A DNA stretch of 64,000 nt, taken from an uncultured Myxococcales bacterium. Lineage in GTDB: Bacteria > Myxococcota_A > UBA9042. How positions within the stretch are numbered: the first letter of the stretch is position 1; the number at the start of each line of letters is the position of its first letter. Under the pieces are notes generated by a model. The model was given only the letters and a program-made list of their open reading frames with translations, was not told where the DNA came from and searched no databases. Shown here one piece after another: positions 1 to 8,785 of this stretch. Position numbers and translations under genes: made by a program. The stretch is taken from NCBI GenBank assembly GCA_903840165.1, contig CAIMEY010000002.1, positions 62,001-126,000 on the forward strand. The letters are read 5' to 3'.

Positions 1-3000
1 TTGATACCAATCAAGGTCATAGGGGCAAAGCGACAGGTCGGCATTGGTGCCAGCCGGCAGCTGCGAAGCGATTTGCGGCGCGCCATTGGGCTCAAACACA
101 TCGGCTAGGCATAGTTGCACCACTTCAAGCGCAGTACCGTCGGTGTTGTTGAGTTCCTGACTTTCGGCCACGACATTGGTCGAGTCGGCGGCGAGAATCA
201 AGAATGCCGGCCCGGGCTTATAGTCGATAGGCACCGGCGCTTTGTCATTGAGATCCGCCTGCGTCTTGCCGGCTAGACCCAGCAGGGCCTTTTGCGTCAG
301 TTGTACATCTTTGGCGTCCAACACCGCGTCTTGAGACAGGTAATAGGCATAGTTGAAGCCCCCCGCCGGGTCTTGGCAGGCATTGTTCAGATGCGCCTTG
401 ACGTATACGTCCTCGCCTTGCACGACCTGCGAGGGGAAGATTGAATCAATCTTAGGAATTAAATCAATGCCTTTACCGCCATCGACCTTGAGCGTGTAGG
501 CAAATGCGCTCGGCTTGACGCCGGGCGACTTGTAAGAAACCTGCATGTAATACATGCCTTGACTCGGCGCAATGAATTTCAGCGTGCCATTGCCCGCCAA
601 GGTCTGAACGGCTGGCAGGTTGGCATTGGCAAAGACTTTGAATTGGAAGGCATTTGCCGCATTCTGGAAATCGAACGTGACCACTTCGCCCTGCTTCATC
701 GTGAGGTGGAACCAATCTTCGTCGCCGAGGCAAAGGCTCAAATTAGCAACGCCACAGCCCACTTCTGGGCTCGAATCGGCGCTGTTGTTCTGTTCGTAAT
801 AGTCCGCCAGGCAAACATCGGTCGGGTCGGGATCGGCAATGGTTACGGTCAGGGCGTAGTCATAGGGCGACGGCGTCCCCGTTTCCGGCAACACGTAGGT
901 GTGGATGTAGTACAGCCCACCGACCTGCGTGTACGGGATCTTGGCAATTTCATTGAAAGGTTGCGCCGATCCAGCGACGACGGCCGACTTCGAACTGTCC
1001 AGGATTTGCACGCCGACTAGTCCTGCGCCGCTCTTGTACGTCCAGTTCATGGCGGCTGAAAACGCCTTGCCTTGAGGGACTTGCACGACAAACCAATCCT
1101 CCAAGCCCGGGCAGACGTTGAGCTTGGGATAGACCGCGGACTGGCTCGGCAGGGGCGCTGCGTCGTTGGCCGTATGATTGCCGATGAAGGTGTCGGCCGC
1201 GCACACGAGCTGGCTCGACAAGGTTAAAGTCGTTGAAATTGCGATGTTATTCTTCTCATTGGCCTCCGTGACCATATCGGTGGCATCGGCTTGCACGGCG
1301 ACAAACCACTTGCCGCCTGCAACTTGGGGCAACTCCATGGAATCATCGATAAATTGCGTCGCCAAGCCACCCAAGCCGCCGGCAACGATGACGTCCTTGA
1401 GGACCGTGGCCGTCGTGACGTCCACAGCCGGTGTTTGCGAAAGGAAATAGCGGAGATGGAAGGGGCCGGCCCCTTGCACACCGAGGTTGGAAAGCTTGGT
1501 CTTGACCTTGATCAGCGCCCCGGCAAAGGTCACCTGCGGATTGACGGTGATGGCCGCGGCAAAGAGGTCCGGGGACTTCGGCGGTCCGATCACGGCGACA
1601 TCCAAGGCATATTGCGCCTGGGCACCCGGGACGTGCGGGTTGACGTGGATGTAGTAATCACCAGTGGCGGTGACGGTCAGTGCCGAGGCTTTCTTTGGCG
1701 ATCCAGGCAGTTTGGAGGCATCGAGGACCGTCGTCCCGTCCGGCCCGACCAAGGCCAAATCCAAATCGTTCGGCACGCTGGCCACCCACAAGTCCGGGGT
1801 CACCGTCAGGGTCACTGTTAGAGAATCGCCTTTGACTACGCTAACTTTCCACCAATCGTCATTGCCGCACGAGCCAAGGTTGGTCGCATCGGTTGGCAAA
1901 GGCAGCGCCTGGGTCTGGAGATCATTGTGATTATTCGCCAAATCGCCGGCGTCTTCAAAGCAGCCGCCTTGGGCACCATTGACCGTCAGCGTGTCCACGG
2001 CCAGTGCCGTGTTATTGTTCGGGTTGGTCTCTTTGGGGATGTTCTTTTCGGCATCGAGGATGACGCACATCTTGTAGTCGGTGATGCCATGCGGTAACCC
2101 CAGAGGAATTGTAACGATTTCAGCGACGCTGGTCTGGTCCATCGGGTCGACGCCGGCCAGGGGCGCCTTCTTGACCAGGATGGCATCGCCACTGCCCAAA
2201 GCCGCTAGAGAGCAAGCATTTTTGCTGGTCAGCGCGTAGTAGGTCGTCGAGGCGCCTGAACCGGTGACGCCATCATTGTGAATGACGTAGCCGACTTTGA
2301 CCGTGTCCCCCGCCTGCACGGCACTGGGATGCACGCCGACGTTTGCGGGCCACAGGTCGACGCTGGATTGGGCGACGACCTTTAGGTCCTTGAAATACAT
2401 AATGTTATTGGTCTCGTCCAACTCCGCGATCGTGTCGTCCGGATCCAATTGCAGATAGATGGTCCAGTTCTGAATCGGTGTATCTGCAGCGATTTTGACC
2501 TTGACCGCATCGCTCAGCGATTGCCCCACAGCCAGAGGCGGCACGGTGAACTTGGTCTTGTTTTGGATGCACGACGCGTTAAACGCCGCGAAAGGACAAA
2601 AGAAGACGGTTGCCGGGAAGGTCGGCGTTGGCAAGGTCCCGAGGTTTTTGACGGTGTACAGGACGTTGATGCTGTCATTGAGGGCGACACCCTTGGGCTT
2701 GACGGTCATCGCTTCCAGGCCCAAGTCCACGCCATTCTTGACGATTTTCTTGATGACAAAGGGCTCCGTGGCGATGGCGATGTTGTTGTCTTCATTGGTC
2801 TCGTCGGCCGAACCGAGCAGATCCACCTTGGCGATCAAGTAGTACGAGCCATCGGCCAAATCAGGCGTTAATTCAGCGAGCAAGAAAGGAATCGACGCAT
2901 TGGGGTCCAAGGACTTGATCGTCGAGTTGCCCAAATTGGTGAGCATCCAGTCAAAACCGTTGCCCTTGTCCTGCTTTGGGTCGTTGGCGGCGATGGTCGG

Positions 3001-4056
3001 GTCGTAGTCTAAGACTTTGTCTTTGCTGATAAAAATGCCGTATTTGACCGATGTCGCGGTGCCTTGGCCGACATTGGAGACCTCGTAGTTCAGGTTGATC
3101 TTGTCCCCAGGGGAATACACCTTGTTCGCAGCGAATTGCGGTTTAGTAATAGCCAGATCGGGCTTTGCTGACGCCTTGGTATTGACCTGCAACTGCGTGT
3201 TGGCGTAAGCGATGTTGTCTAAGCGATTGTCTTCATTGACGGTTGACGATGGATCGATGGCCACCAGAACAAAGTAGTTGCCGTCAGCGATGGCGGGCAC
3301 CTTGGCAACCAGGGCCGTCGATTGCGCGGGATCGGCGTTGAACGTCCAGCTCTTGATGGCACCCGACGCTAGTGACGCAACTGGCACTGAAGCAATGGCA
3401 ATTGCCGATGCATCCAAGGTATCGGTCGCCGAGATGTAAATGCCGATGGCAAAGGGCGAAGGGACGTCATCTCCTTGATTGACAATGGCAAAAGTCAGCG
3501 TCACATCGTCGCCAGGAATCACGACCTCGGGCGAGTTCAACGCTACCGGCGGATCACTGCTGAATTGCAGCGAAGCAGGGCTCGATACAACGATTTCCGT
3601 GGTCGCTTCGGCGTGGGCCTTCTTGGGGCTCGGCTTCCACTCCACTTTGACGCTGACGGTATAGGCACCCTTGCCCGTGAAACTGCGTGTAATCACGTCT
3701 TTGTCGGCCATGTCGGGCTGGTTGAGGTTGAAGATCTGGGGGTCGAGCCCATCGCCAAAGTCCCAAGTAATAAAGCAGTTGGCCTTGTCCGTGCCGGTGA
3801 TCGCGGCCTTGAACGTCACATCGAGCGGCGCATTGCCGGCCTTGGTCGATGGCGTCAGCGTGACGGCTAAGGTGGGCGGTTGCACGATGTCGACTGCGGC
3901 CACCTCCTGCGAATCATCGGTCGCGTCGGCCGAATCCGCCCCGTTGCCCGTCTTGGTGCTACCGCTGCCCGAACAGCCCGCGGCTAGGCCCAAGCTGATC
4001 AGTAGGACCGTGAGCGCCCAAAGTAGGCGGCAAGCCGTGGAAGAACGTGAAGTCAT
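1..4056 (-). CDS. Giant multidomain lipoprotein with PKD, CARDB and PPC modules (C-terminus cut by window edge)
   Basis: An open frame runs from an ATG at 4056 to the window start without a stop, giving at least 1352 residues. The N-terminus is a lipoprotein signal (hydrophobic run ending in LGLAAGC), followed by a short D/A/S-rich linker. A PKD-like domain (TWDFGDG motif, about residues 60-150) comes next, then roughly four CARDB-type adhesion domains (about 160-690; each ends in a signature like NEDNNIA or ETNNIM). After them are a PPC-type domain (about 695-810), a fifth CARDB, two more PPC domains, a sixth CARDB and the start of another PPC. PPC units carry the typical LSLCPYDLDWY or NDDWW core. 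Such modules are known from secreted and surface proteins, where they bind proteins or glycans. I see no catalytic domain in the visible part; one may lie beyond the edge. The likely location is surface-exposed outer membrane. Confidence 0.85.
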   Translation of the reverse strand, partial: MTSRSSTACRLLWALTVLLISLGLAAGCSGSGSTKTGNGADSADATDDSQEVAAVDIVQPPTLAVTLTPSTKAGNAPLDVTFKAAITGTDKANCFITWDFGDGLDPQIFNLNQPDMADKDVITRSFTGKGAYTVSVKVEWKPSPKKAHAEATTEIVVSSPASLQFSSDPPVALNSPEVVIPGDDVTLTFAIVNQGDDVPSPFAIGIYISATDTLDASAIAIASVPVASLASGAIKSWTFNADPAQSTALVAKVPAIADGNYFVLVAIDPSSTVNEDNRLDNIAYANTQLQVNTKASAKPDLAITKPQFAANKVYSPGDKINLNYEVSNVGQGTATSVKYGIFISKDKVLDYDPTIAANDPKQDKGNGFDWMLTNLGNSTIKSLDPNASIPFLLAELTPDLADGSYYLIAKVDLLGSADETNEDNNIAIATEPFVIKKIVKNGVDLGLEAMTVKPKGVALNDSINVLYTVKNLGTLPTPTFPATVFFCPFAAFNASCIQNKTKFTVPPLAVGQSLSDAVKVKIAADTPIQNWTIYLQLDPDDTIAELDETNNIMYFKDLKVVAQSSVDLWPANVGVHPSAVQAGDTVKVGYVIHNDGVTGSGASTTYYALTSKNACSLAALGSGDAILVKKAPLAGVDPMDQTSVAEIVTIPLGLPHGITDYKMCVILDAEKNIPKETNPNNNTALAVDTLTVNGAQGGCFEDAGDLANNHNDLQTQALPLPTDATNLGSCGNDDWWKVSVVKGDSLTVTLTVTPDLWVASVPNDLDLALVGPDGTTVLDASKLPGSPKKASALTVTATGDYYIHVNPHVPGAQAQYALDVAVIGPPKSPDLFAAAITVNPQVTFAGALIKVKTKLSNLGVQGAGPFHLRYFLSQTPAVDVTTATVLKDVIVAGGLGGLATQFIDDSMELPQVAGGKWFVAVQADATDMVTEANEKNNIAISTTLTLSSQLVCAADTFIGNHTANDAAPLPSQSAVYPKLNVCPGLEDWFVVQVPQGKAFSAAMNWTYKSGAGLVGVQILDSSKSAVVAGSAQPFNEIAKIPYTQVGGLYYIHTYVLPETGTPSPYDYALTVTIADPDPTDVCLADYYEQNNSADSSPEVGCGVANLSLCLGDEDWFHLTMKQGEVVTFDFQNAANAFQFKVFANANLPAVQTLAGNGTLKFIAPSQGMYYMQVSYKSPGVKPSAFAYTLKVDGGKGIDLIPKIDSIFPSQVVQGEDVYVKAHLNNACQDPAGGFNYAYYLSQDAVLDAKDVQLTQKALLGLAGKTQADLNDKAPVPIDYKPGPAFLILAADSTNVVAESQELNNTDGTALEVVQLCLADVFEPNGAPQIASQLPAGTNADLSLCPYDLDWYQ

Positions 4057-4531
4057 GAAGTATTCTCGCGTGGTCAAACCCAACTGAGCCAAGCGACGAC
4101 CAATCGGCATTGCGTAGCCTCGTGCAGCAGGGGCGGCGCAAGAACGCGCACGCTCAAGGGGCGAATTAGTCAAACGTTTCTAAAGGTTCACTCCAAGGGC
4201 CCCAGGTGTTTCGTCAGAGCGAGTTGCCCAGCGATCGGCTGCGATTGCGTCAGGCATGTGCCTGTTCACAAAGCAATTATTGGACCCGAGTCAACCCTTG
4301 GCCGCCGTCCTGCCAACTGGCCGGAACAACAGGCAAGATCCGGCAGTATAGCGAGCGACCTGCCCCAGGTCCATCGCGACCGATCCCGGCCGGCCATCTT
4401 GACATCAGCGGCAGGCGGTGCTGACAATCCCAAAGCCGACGCTTGAATTGCCCTCTGCCCGCCCCGCGGCCAACAGCAGCAAGACGGTCGCCGGTTGTGT
4501 CTCAATTACCCGTTTTCCTGCGAGGTTACCT
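4057..4531. other. Intergenic region, 475 bp
   Basis: This lies between the divergent giant lipoprotein and the small ORF at 4532. No tRNA and no convincing ORF was seen. A TTGACA at 4399 followed 17 bases later by TGACAA is a weak sigma-70-like promoter candidate for the plus-strand genes. Confidence 0.4.
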
Positions 4532-4909
4532 GTGATTGCCGAGCACTCCCGCTTCCAACTGGAATGCAGCAAGCTCGGCCGGGACGTCATGTTCCAAGTA
4601 ACTGTATTTGAAAAGGAAGAGCGGCGACGCAAGAAACTGTTCGCAGAGACCCAGTGTTCGGACCCTTTCCACTTGGTCATTCAGTTCATCATTCGCGAAG
4701 CGCCGGACTTTGAGACGTTGTTGCAGCGCTTCGTTAAGCAGCTAGAACATCGTGGGTTTTCGCCTTCGCGTATGCGTCAGCGCCAAGGTGAGAAATGGGC
4801 GGACTGGAGTCCTGTTCCCTACGTGGGCGGCGCGGTCGGGCCCGCTGCGCTGGAGCCGCCCCCCATGGACACGGCCGACGAGAAGGCTTCCCGCGCGATG
4901 CGCAAGTAG
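4532..4909 (+). CDS. Small protein of unknown function
   Basis: This encodes about 125 residues from a GTG at 4532, chosen because GAGG lies at about 4522, some six bases upstream. The same frame is open further upstream, but that part reads like non-coding sequence. The visible protein is mixed charged and hydrophobic (FQVTVFEKEERRRKKLF and FHLVIQFIIREAPDFETLL), with a Gly/Pro-rich tail. No signal peptide, membrane segment or recognised motif is seen. I do not recognise the family. It could be a stand-alone gene or the first gene of the plus-strand run that continues with the TPR protein 239 bases downstream. Confidence 0.5.
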   Translation: MIAEHSRFQLECSKLGRDVMFQVTVFEKEERRRKKLFAETQCSDPFHLVIQFIIREAPDFETLLQRFVKQLEHRGFSPSRMRQRQGEKWADWSPVPYVGGAVGPAALEPPPMDTADEKASRAMRK

Positions 4910-5148
4910 GCCACTTTGTTCCTGGTTCGTCGGCGTGGCCGGACTTTGAGCGCCGCGCGTCCGTTCACGCGCCTGGCCTACCCTGCAGCGGCCCACGCCT
5001 GCCCGCCGTTAACCAAAGGTTGACCCTAAGCGCTGCGCACGCTACGTTCTGGGGCGGATTGCCCGGAGGGCGCGGGACGCTATCGAGGCTTTCCTGAGAA
5101 CTTGTTTGTAATTTCGAGACCTTTCTGCTCATCACATTGGGAGCATGC

Positions 5149-8100
5149 GTGAACGTCAGGTGCCCCAATTGCAGTGCCGTGTTCCCCTCAGCCGGCGGCG
5201 GCAAGCAGGTGGAATGTCCTTTGTGTCTGCTGCGTTTTGAGGCCAAGGACGAGAAGACGGAGTCCATGCCGCAAACGCCCAAGGGCGCGCGCGGTGCATC
5301 AAGTCCTTCCCCCGAAGATGAATTCGAGTCCTTTGGCACGCCTGTCCAATCCACCGGGCCGACGCAGACTGTCGTCCAAGGTCGCGGTTTTGCAGGTGCA
5401 CGGACGACAGGGCCCGTGCCCACTGCCGGCGTTGGCCTTGGCTCGGCGACGCGATCGACAATTCCCCTTAGCGCCGGCTCAGTTGCGCCAGTCTTGGGTG
5501 CTATGTCCTCGGCCCCTTCGTTGGGGCGGGGCACCGGTCCCGTAGGCGCGTCGAGCCCGAACGACCCAAAGACCGCGCCCGTCCGGCCGCCGGCGATGAC
5601 CGAACCGGAGAATGCCCGGCATAATGCCAGTGATATGGGGCAGTTGGATCTCAACGCTGACAGCGAAATCGACTTTGACGCGCTCCTGTCCGATGCCGTC
5701 GATGCGGTGGAAAAACGCAATGGTCCCGCGGCCCCGTCGCGCAGCAGCCCCTTTATTCGTGTCGCCGCGCCGCGCAGTGGTGCGACCGTTGCTGAAGAGT
5801 CCGTGCTGGCTGCGCCTCTGCTTTCTCGACCCAGCGCCGTCGTGCCGGTGGCCACGCCTGCGGACGCCAAGGCTGGAGGTCGGCCCTCTGCTTCTGCGGA
5901 CGATTCCCTCTTTGAATCAGGCCCTACTGAGGCCGCCGTCGTCGAGCGTGAGGCTCCGGCCAAGGCGGCAGCACCTGCGCAGCGACGGATGCAGCCCCGC
6001 GCTGGGCAGCGTCCCAGCAAACCCCTGGGTCCGGCTGTGCGCCGTGCCGTGGGCACCCTCTTGCTGGTCGCCGGAATTGCGGGCGCGGCGGGTTACTTGC
6101 TCGGCTATGGCTGGTTTTTCAGCAAGTTCTGGATCAAGCAGCCGCCCAAGGTTCAGCTAGCTAAAGCGATGGATCCGGCCCTGCTGTTGCCGGTCGCACT
6201 GTTTGATTCAGCCAAGTCGTATCTTGCAGAAGCCCAACGATTGGAACGGGTTGTCGCGTTGCATCCCACCGATAAGGTGGCCAAGCAGGCCTTGCTGGAC
6301 CGCTACTTGGACCTGCTGGAACGGGCCCCGCACGTGATGGCTGAGAGCGGGCCCTACCGTAAGCGCCTGGATGTCTTGGCTAAAGCGGTGGGATCGCCGC
6401 CACGTCTAGCCGTGCTCGACAGTATGCATCAGGGCTTGCAGACTACGCCGGCGCAAATGACGTCCCTGCTTGCGGGTTCGGTGGATGACCGTGGCGTCGC
6501 CGTGCGCAATGCCGTCGCCCTATCGGAGCAACGCCAGATCGAGGTGGCGCTGGCCCGGCCCGGTCTGACGGCTGCGGCAGACGTGGACCCTCTGCGCGCC
6601 TTGGTGGCTGGAGATCCCGATCTCAAGAAAGCGCGCGAATGGATGGATAAACTGCTGCCTGAAACGGCGGCGTTGCCCCAGTTTGCCAAGTTCAAGGCCC
6701 TCGATGCCTTGGTGCGCGATCGGCTGCATCAATATGAGGGCACAGTGGCTGCAATGGAGGCGATCGCGACCCATGCCGACGACCACATTGAGGCGCGGAT
6801 GCTGCTTGCTTCTGCGCACTTAGAGGCCGGAGAGCTCGACCAGGCAACGGCGCTGGCGGATGAGGCGGCTCGTCTCGCCACCGATCAGCAGGTGCCGGCT
6901 TTAGCGCATGAATCTAGGCAGATCGAAGCACGCATCGCCCAAAAGCGCGGCGATCGCGAAGCGATGATCAAGTCGCTGCAGGCTTCGCTGCAGGCGGTGG
7001 CGGGTGATGAACTCGGCACCGTGCGGCTGGCTCGCCTGCTCAATGCTGAGAAGCACGCTCAGGATGCGCAGAAACTCCTTGTCGGTGCTAAGAAATCCGG
7101 CATGAAGTCGATCGCTTTTGAGGTCGCCTTCGTCGAGTTCTGGCTGGGGGCCAATCGGCTTCAGGACGCGCTGGAAGAGACCAATCAGGCGACCAAACTC
7201 TATCCCAACTCCGTGGATTTGCTATTTCTTCGCGGGCAAGTGGAGGACAAGGCCCAGCACGTGGCGACGGCGCGGGATCTGTTTGAGCAGGTGGTCGCCA
7301 AGGAGCCGCGCCACCTGCGCGCCATCGTTCGGCTGGCGGAGCTGCTGTCGGCGGCGGATAAGCACGATGAATCTCTGCAAGTTCTTGAAAATGCCAGAAA
7401 AACGGTCAGCGATGACGAAACTGTTCTCCGTTTGATGGTTGAGGAACTTTTGGCCGTCAAACGAGACGCCGATGCCAGGCATCTGCTTGATATTCTGCTA
7501 AAAACATCGCCGCAAAACCGTTCCTACCTGCTCAGGGCAGCTCAGCTCGACCTCAAACAGGGCGAGGTGGAGAGGGCTCTGGGCTTCTTGAGGCGCCTGC
7601 GCAGCAACAAGGCCCTGGACCGTCAGGCAGCGGTGCAAATGGCTGAAGCTTTGGCGAAAAAGCAGCAGATGGACGAGGCCGCTCAGACCCTGCTGCCCTT
7701 TGCCGAGGCCGCGCCCGCCGACGTCGATCTCAACACCCTTGCCGGCAAATACCTGGTTGATGCCAAGGACTTTGACCACGCCAAGACCTTGTTGCAACGC
7801 GCTACGCAGACCGCCAATGGCAAGAGTCCCGAGGCCCTGTTCCAATACGGCCGTTTGGCTTTCCGCCAGGGCGATGTCGACCAGGCCCTGGTGCGCTTCC
7901 AGCACGCCATTGAGGGCGACAAGTCCGCCTGGCAATACCGCTTGGAAATGGCGAAGTTACTCTTCGATCTCAAGGGCCGCGACGGAGCCCGCGATCGCGC
8001 CATTGAGCAGTTGATGGTGATTCTGTCGGGGCAGGCGTCCTATGCAAGCGCTGGCCATCCGGTTACAGAAGTTGCTGAAGTGCATCGCCTTTTGGCCCGC

Positions 8101-8559
8101 CAGTATGTCGAGTTGCACCGCTACAAGCAGGCCATCCCGCACCTTCAGGCGGTGGTGGAAGCAGATCCGGATGACGGGGAAGCCCTGCAAAAACTGGGGG
8201 ATGCGATGTATTCGGTCAATGACCCTACGGCGGGCAAGGTCTTGGCCAAAGTGCTTCAGCGCCATCCCGGGGATGCTAAGGCTGCATTTCTACTGGGGAT
8301 GAGTGCGCTCAATCGCCACCAAAGCTCAGAAGCGCTTCACTTCCTTGAGCTGGCCGGCAATTCGGGTAAGGCCGATGTGGCCGAGGCTTGGTACCATGTG
8401 GCGCTGATCTACAAGGACCGGGGGGAGCCAACGGCGGCCCTGCGCTCGGTCGAGAATTACCAGAAGCAGGCACGCCCTGCTGACATCTATCAGTCTGATG
8501 TTCGTATTTTGAAAGATGAATTACTCGGATCCAGCCGCAAGGGCAGCAAGGGGCATTAG
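5149..8559 (+). CDS. Zinc-ribbon / transmembrane / TPR-repeat protein
   Basis: The predicted product has 1136 residues. I chose the GTG at 5149 because TGGGAG sits five bases upstream; a TTG at 5137 is in frame but lacks this. Residues 5, 8, 23 and 26 are cysteines in two CPxC knuckles, forming an MJ0042-type N-terminal zinc ribbon common in delta-proteobacteria. A long Pro/Ala/Ser-rich stretch follows to about residue 295. One membrane helix lies at about 301-325. The rest, about 330-1130, is alpha-helical with many TPR-like units (A-x-x-L/Y-x-x-A patterns such as the segment ending LLGMSALNRHQSSEALHFL). The topology suggests a cytoplasmic zinc ribbon with a periplasmic TPR solenoid, or a TPR scaffold at the inner membrane. 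It precedes the FHA gene on the same strand. The exact role is unknown; a scaffold for envelope or signalling complexes is an inference. Confidence 0.85.
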   Translation: MNVRCPNCSAVFPSAGGGKQVECPLCLLRFEAKDEKTESMPQTPKGARGASSPSPEDEFESFGTPVQSTGPTQTVVQGRGFAGARTTGPVPTAGVGLGSATRSTIPLSAGSVAPVLGAMSSAPSLGRGTGPVGASSPNDPKTAPVRPPAMTEPENARHNASDMGQLDLNADSEIDFDALLSDAVDAVEKRNGPAAPSRSSPFIRVAAPRSGATVAEESVLAAPLLSRPSAVVPVATPADAKAGGRPSASADDSLFESGPTEAAVVEREAPAKAAAPAQRRMQPRAGQRPSKPLGPAVRRAVGTLLLVAGIAGAAGYLLGYGWFFSKFWIKQPPKVQLAKAMDPALLLPVALFDSAKSYLAEAQRLERVVALHPTDKVAKQALLDRYLDLLERAPHVMAESGPYRKRLDVLAKAVGSPPRLAVLDSMHQGLQTTPAQMTSLLAGSVDDRGVAVRNAVALSEQRQIEVALARPGLTAAADVDPLRALVAGDPDLKKAREWMDKLLPETAALPQFAKFKALDALVRDRLHQYEGTVAAMEAIATHADDHIEARMLLASAHLEAGELDQATALADEAARLATDQQVPALAHESRQIEARIAQKRGDREAMIKSLQASLQAVAGDELGTVRLARLLNAEKHAQDAQKLLVGAKKSGMKSIAFEVAFVEFWLGANRLQDALEETNQATKLYPNSVDLLFLRGQVEDKAQHVATARDLFEQVVAKEPRHLRAIVRLAELLSAADKHDESLQVLENARKTVSDDETVLRLMVEELLAVKRDADARHLLDILLKTSPQNRSYLLRAAQLDLKQGEVERALGFLRRLRSNKALDRQAAVQMAEALAKKQQMDEAAQTLLPFAEAAPADVDLNTLAGKYLVDAKDFDHAKTLLQRATQTANGKSPEALFQYGRLAFRQGDVDQALVRFQHAIEGDKSAWQYRLEMAKLLFDLKGRDGARDRAIEQLMVILSGQASYASAGHPVTEVAEVHRLLARQYVELHRYKQAIPHLQAVVEADPDDGEALQKLGDAMYSVNDPTAGKVLAKVLQRHPGDAKAAFLLGMSALNRHQSSEALHFLELAGNSGKADVAEAWYHVALIYKDRGEPTAALRSVENYQKQARPADIYQSDVRILKDELLGSSRKGSKGH

Positions 8560-8785
8560 GCGCTCTGTGCGCGGACGCCTGCTCCATGGGCAGCGCCAAT
8601 CGGGCCGGCTGCGCAGGTCAACGGTGCGCTTGCGCCCGACGGGGCGTCGGCAGTAAGGTTCCACGGTCCCGCTGCAGCCCAATTGGCGAGCCGACCTGCA
8701 TCGGCGCGCTGTGGATTGCCCACTGAGTCAACGTCAAGGCTAGACGTCTTTGGTAGTGCGAACTGGTAGTTAGGGAGTGCAGCCC

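Noticed and set aside
559..3870. Plus-strand ORFs within the left-edge region
   Set aside because: The minus-strand frame reads as a continuous CARDB/PPC protein from 4056 to 1, and the plus-strand ORFs show no motifs.
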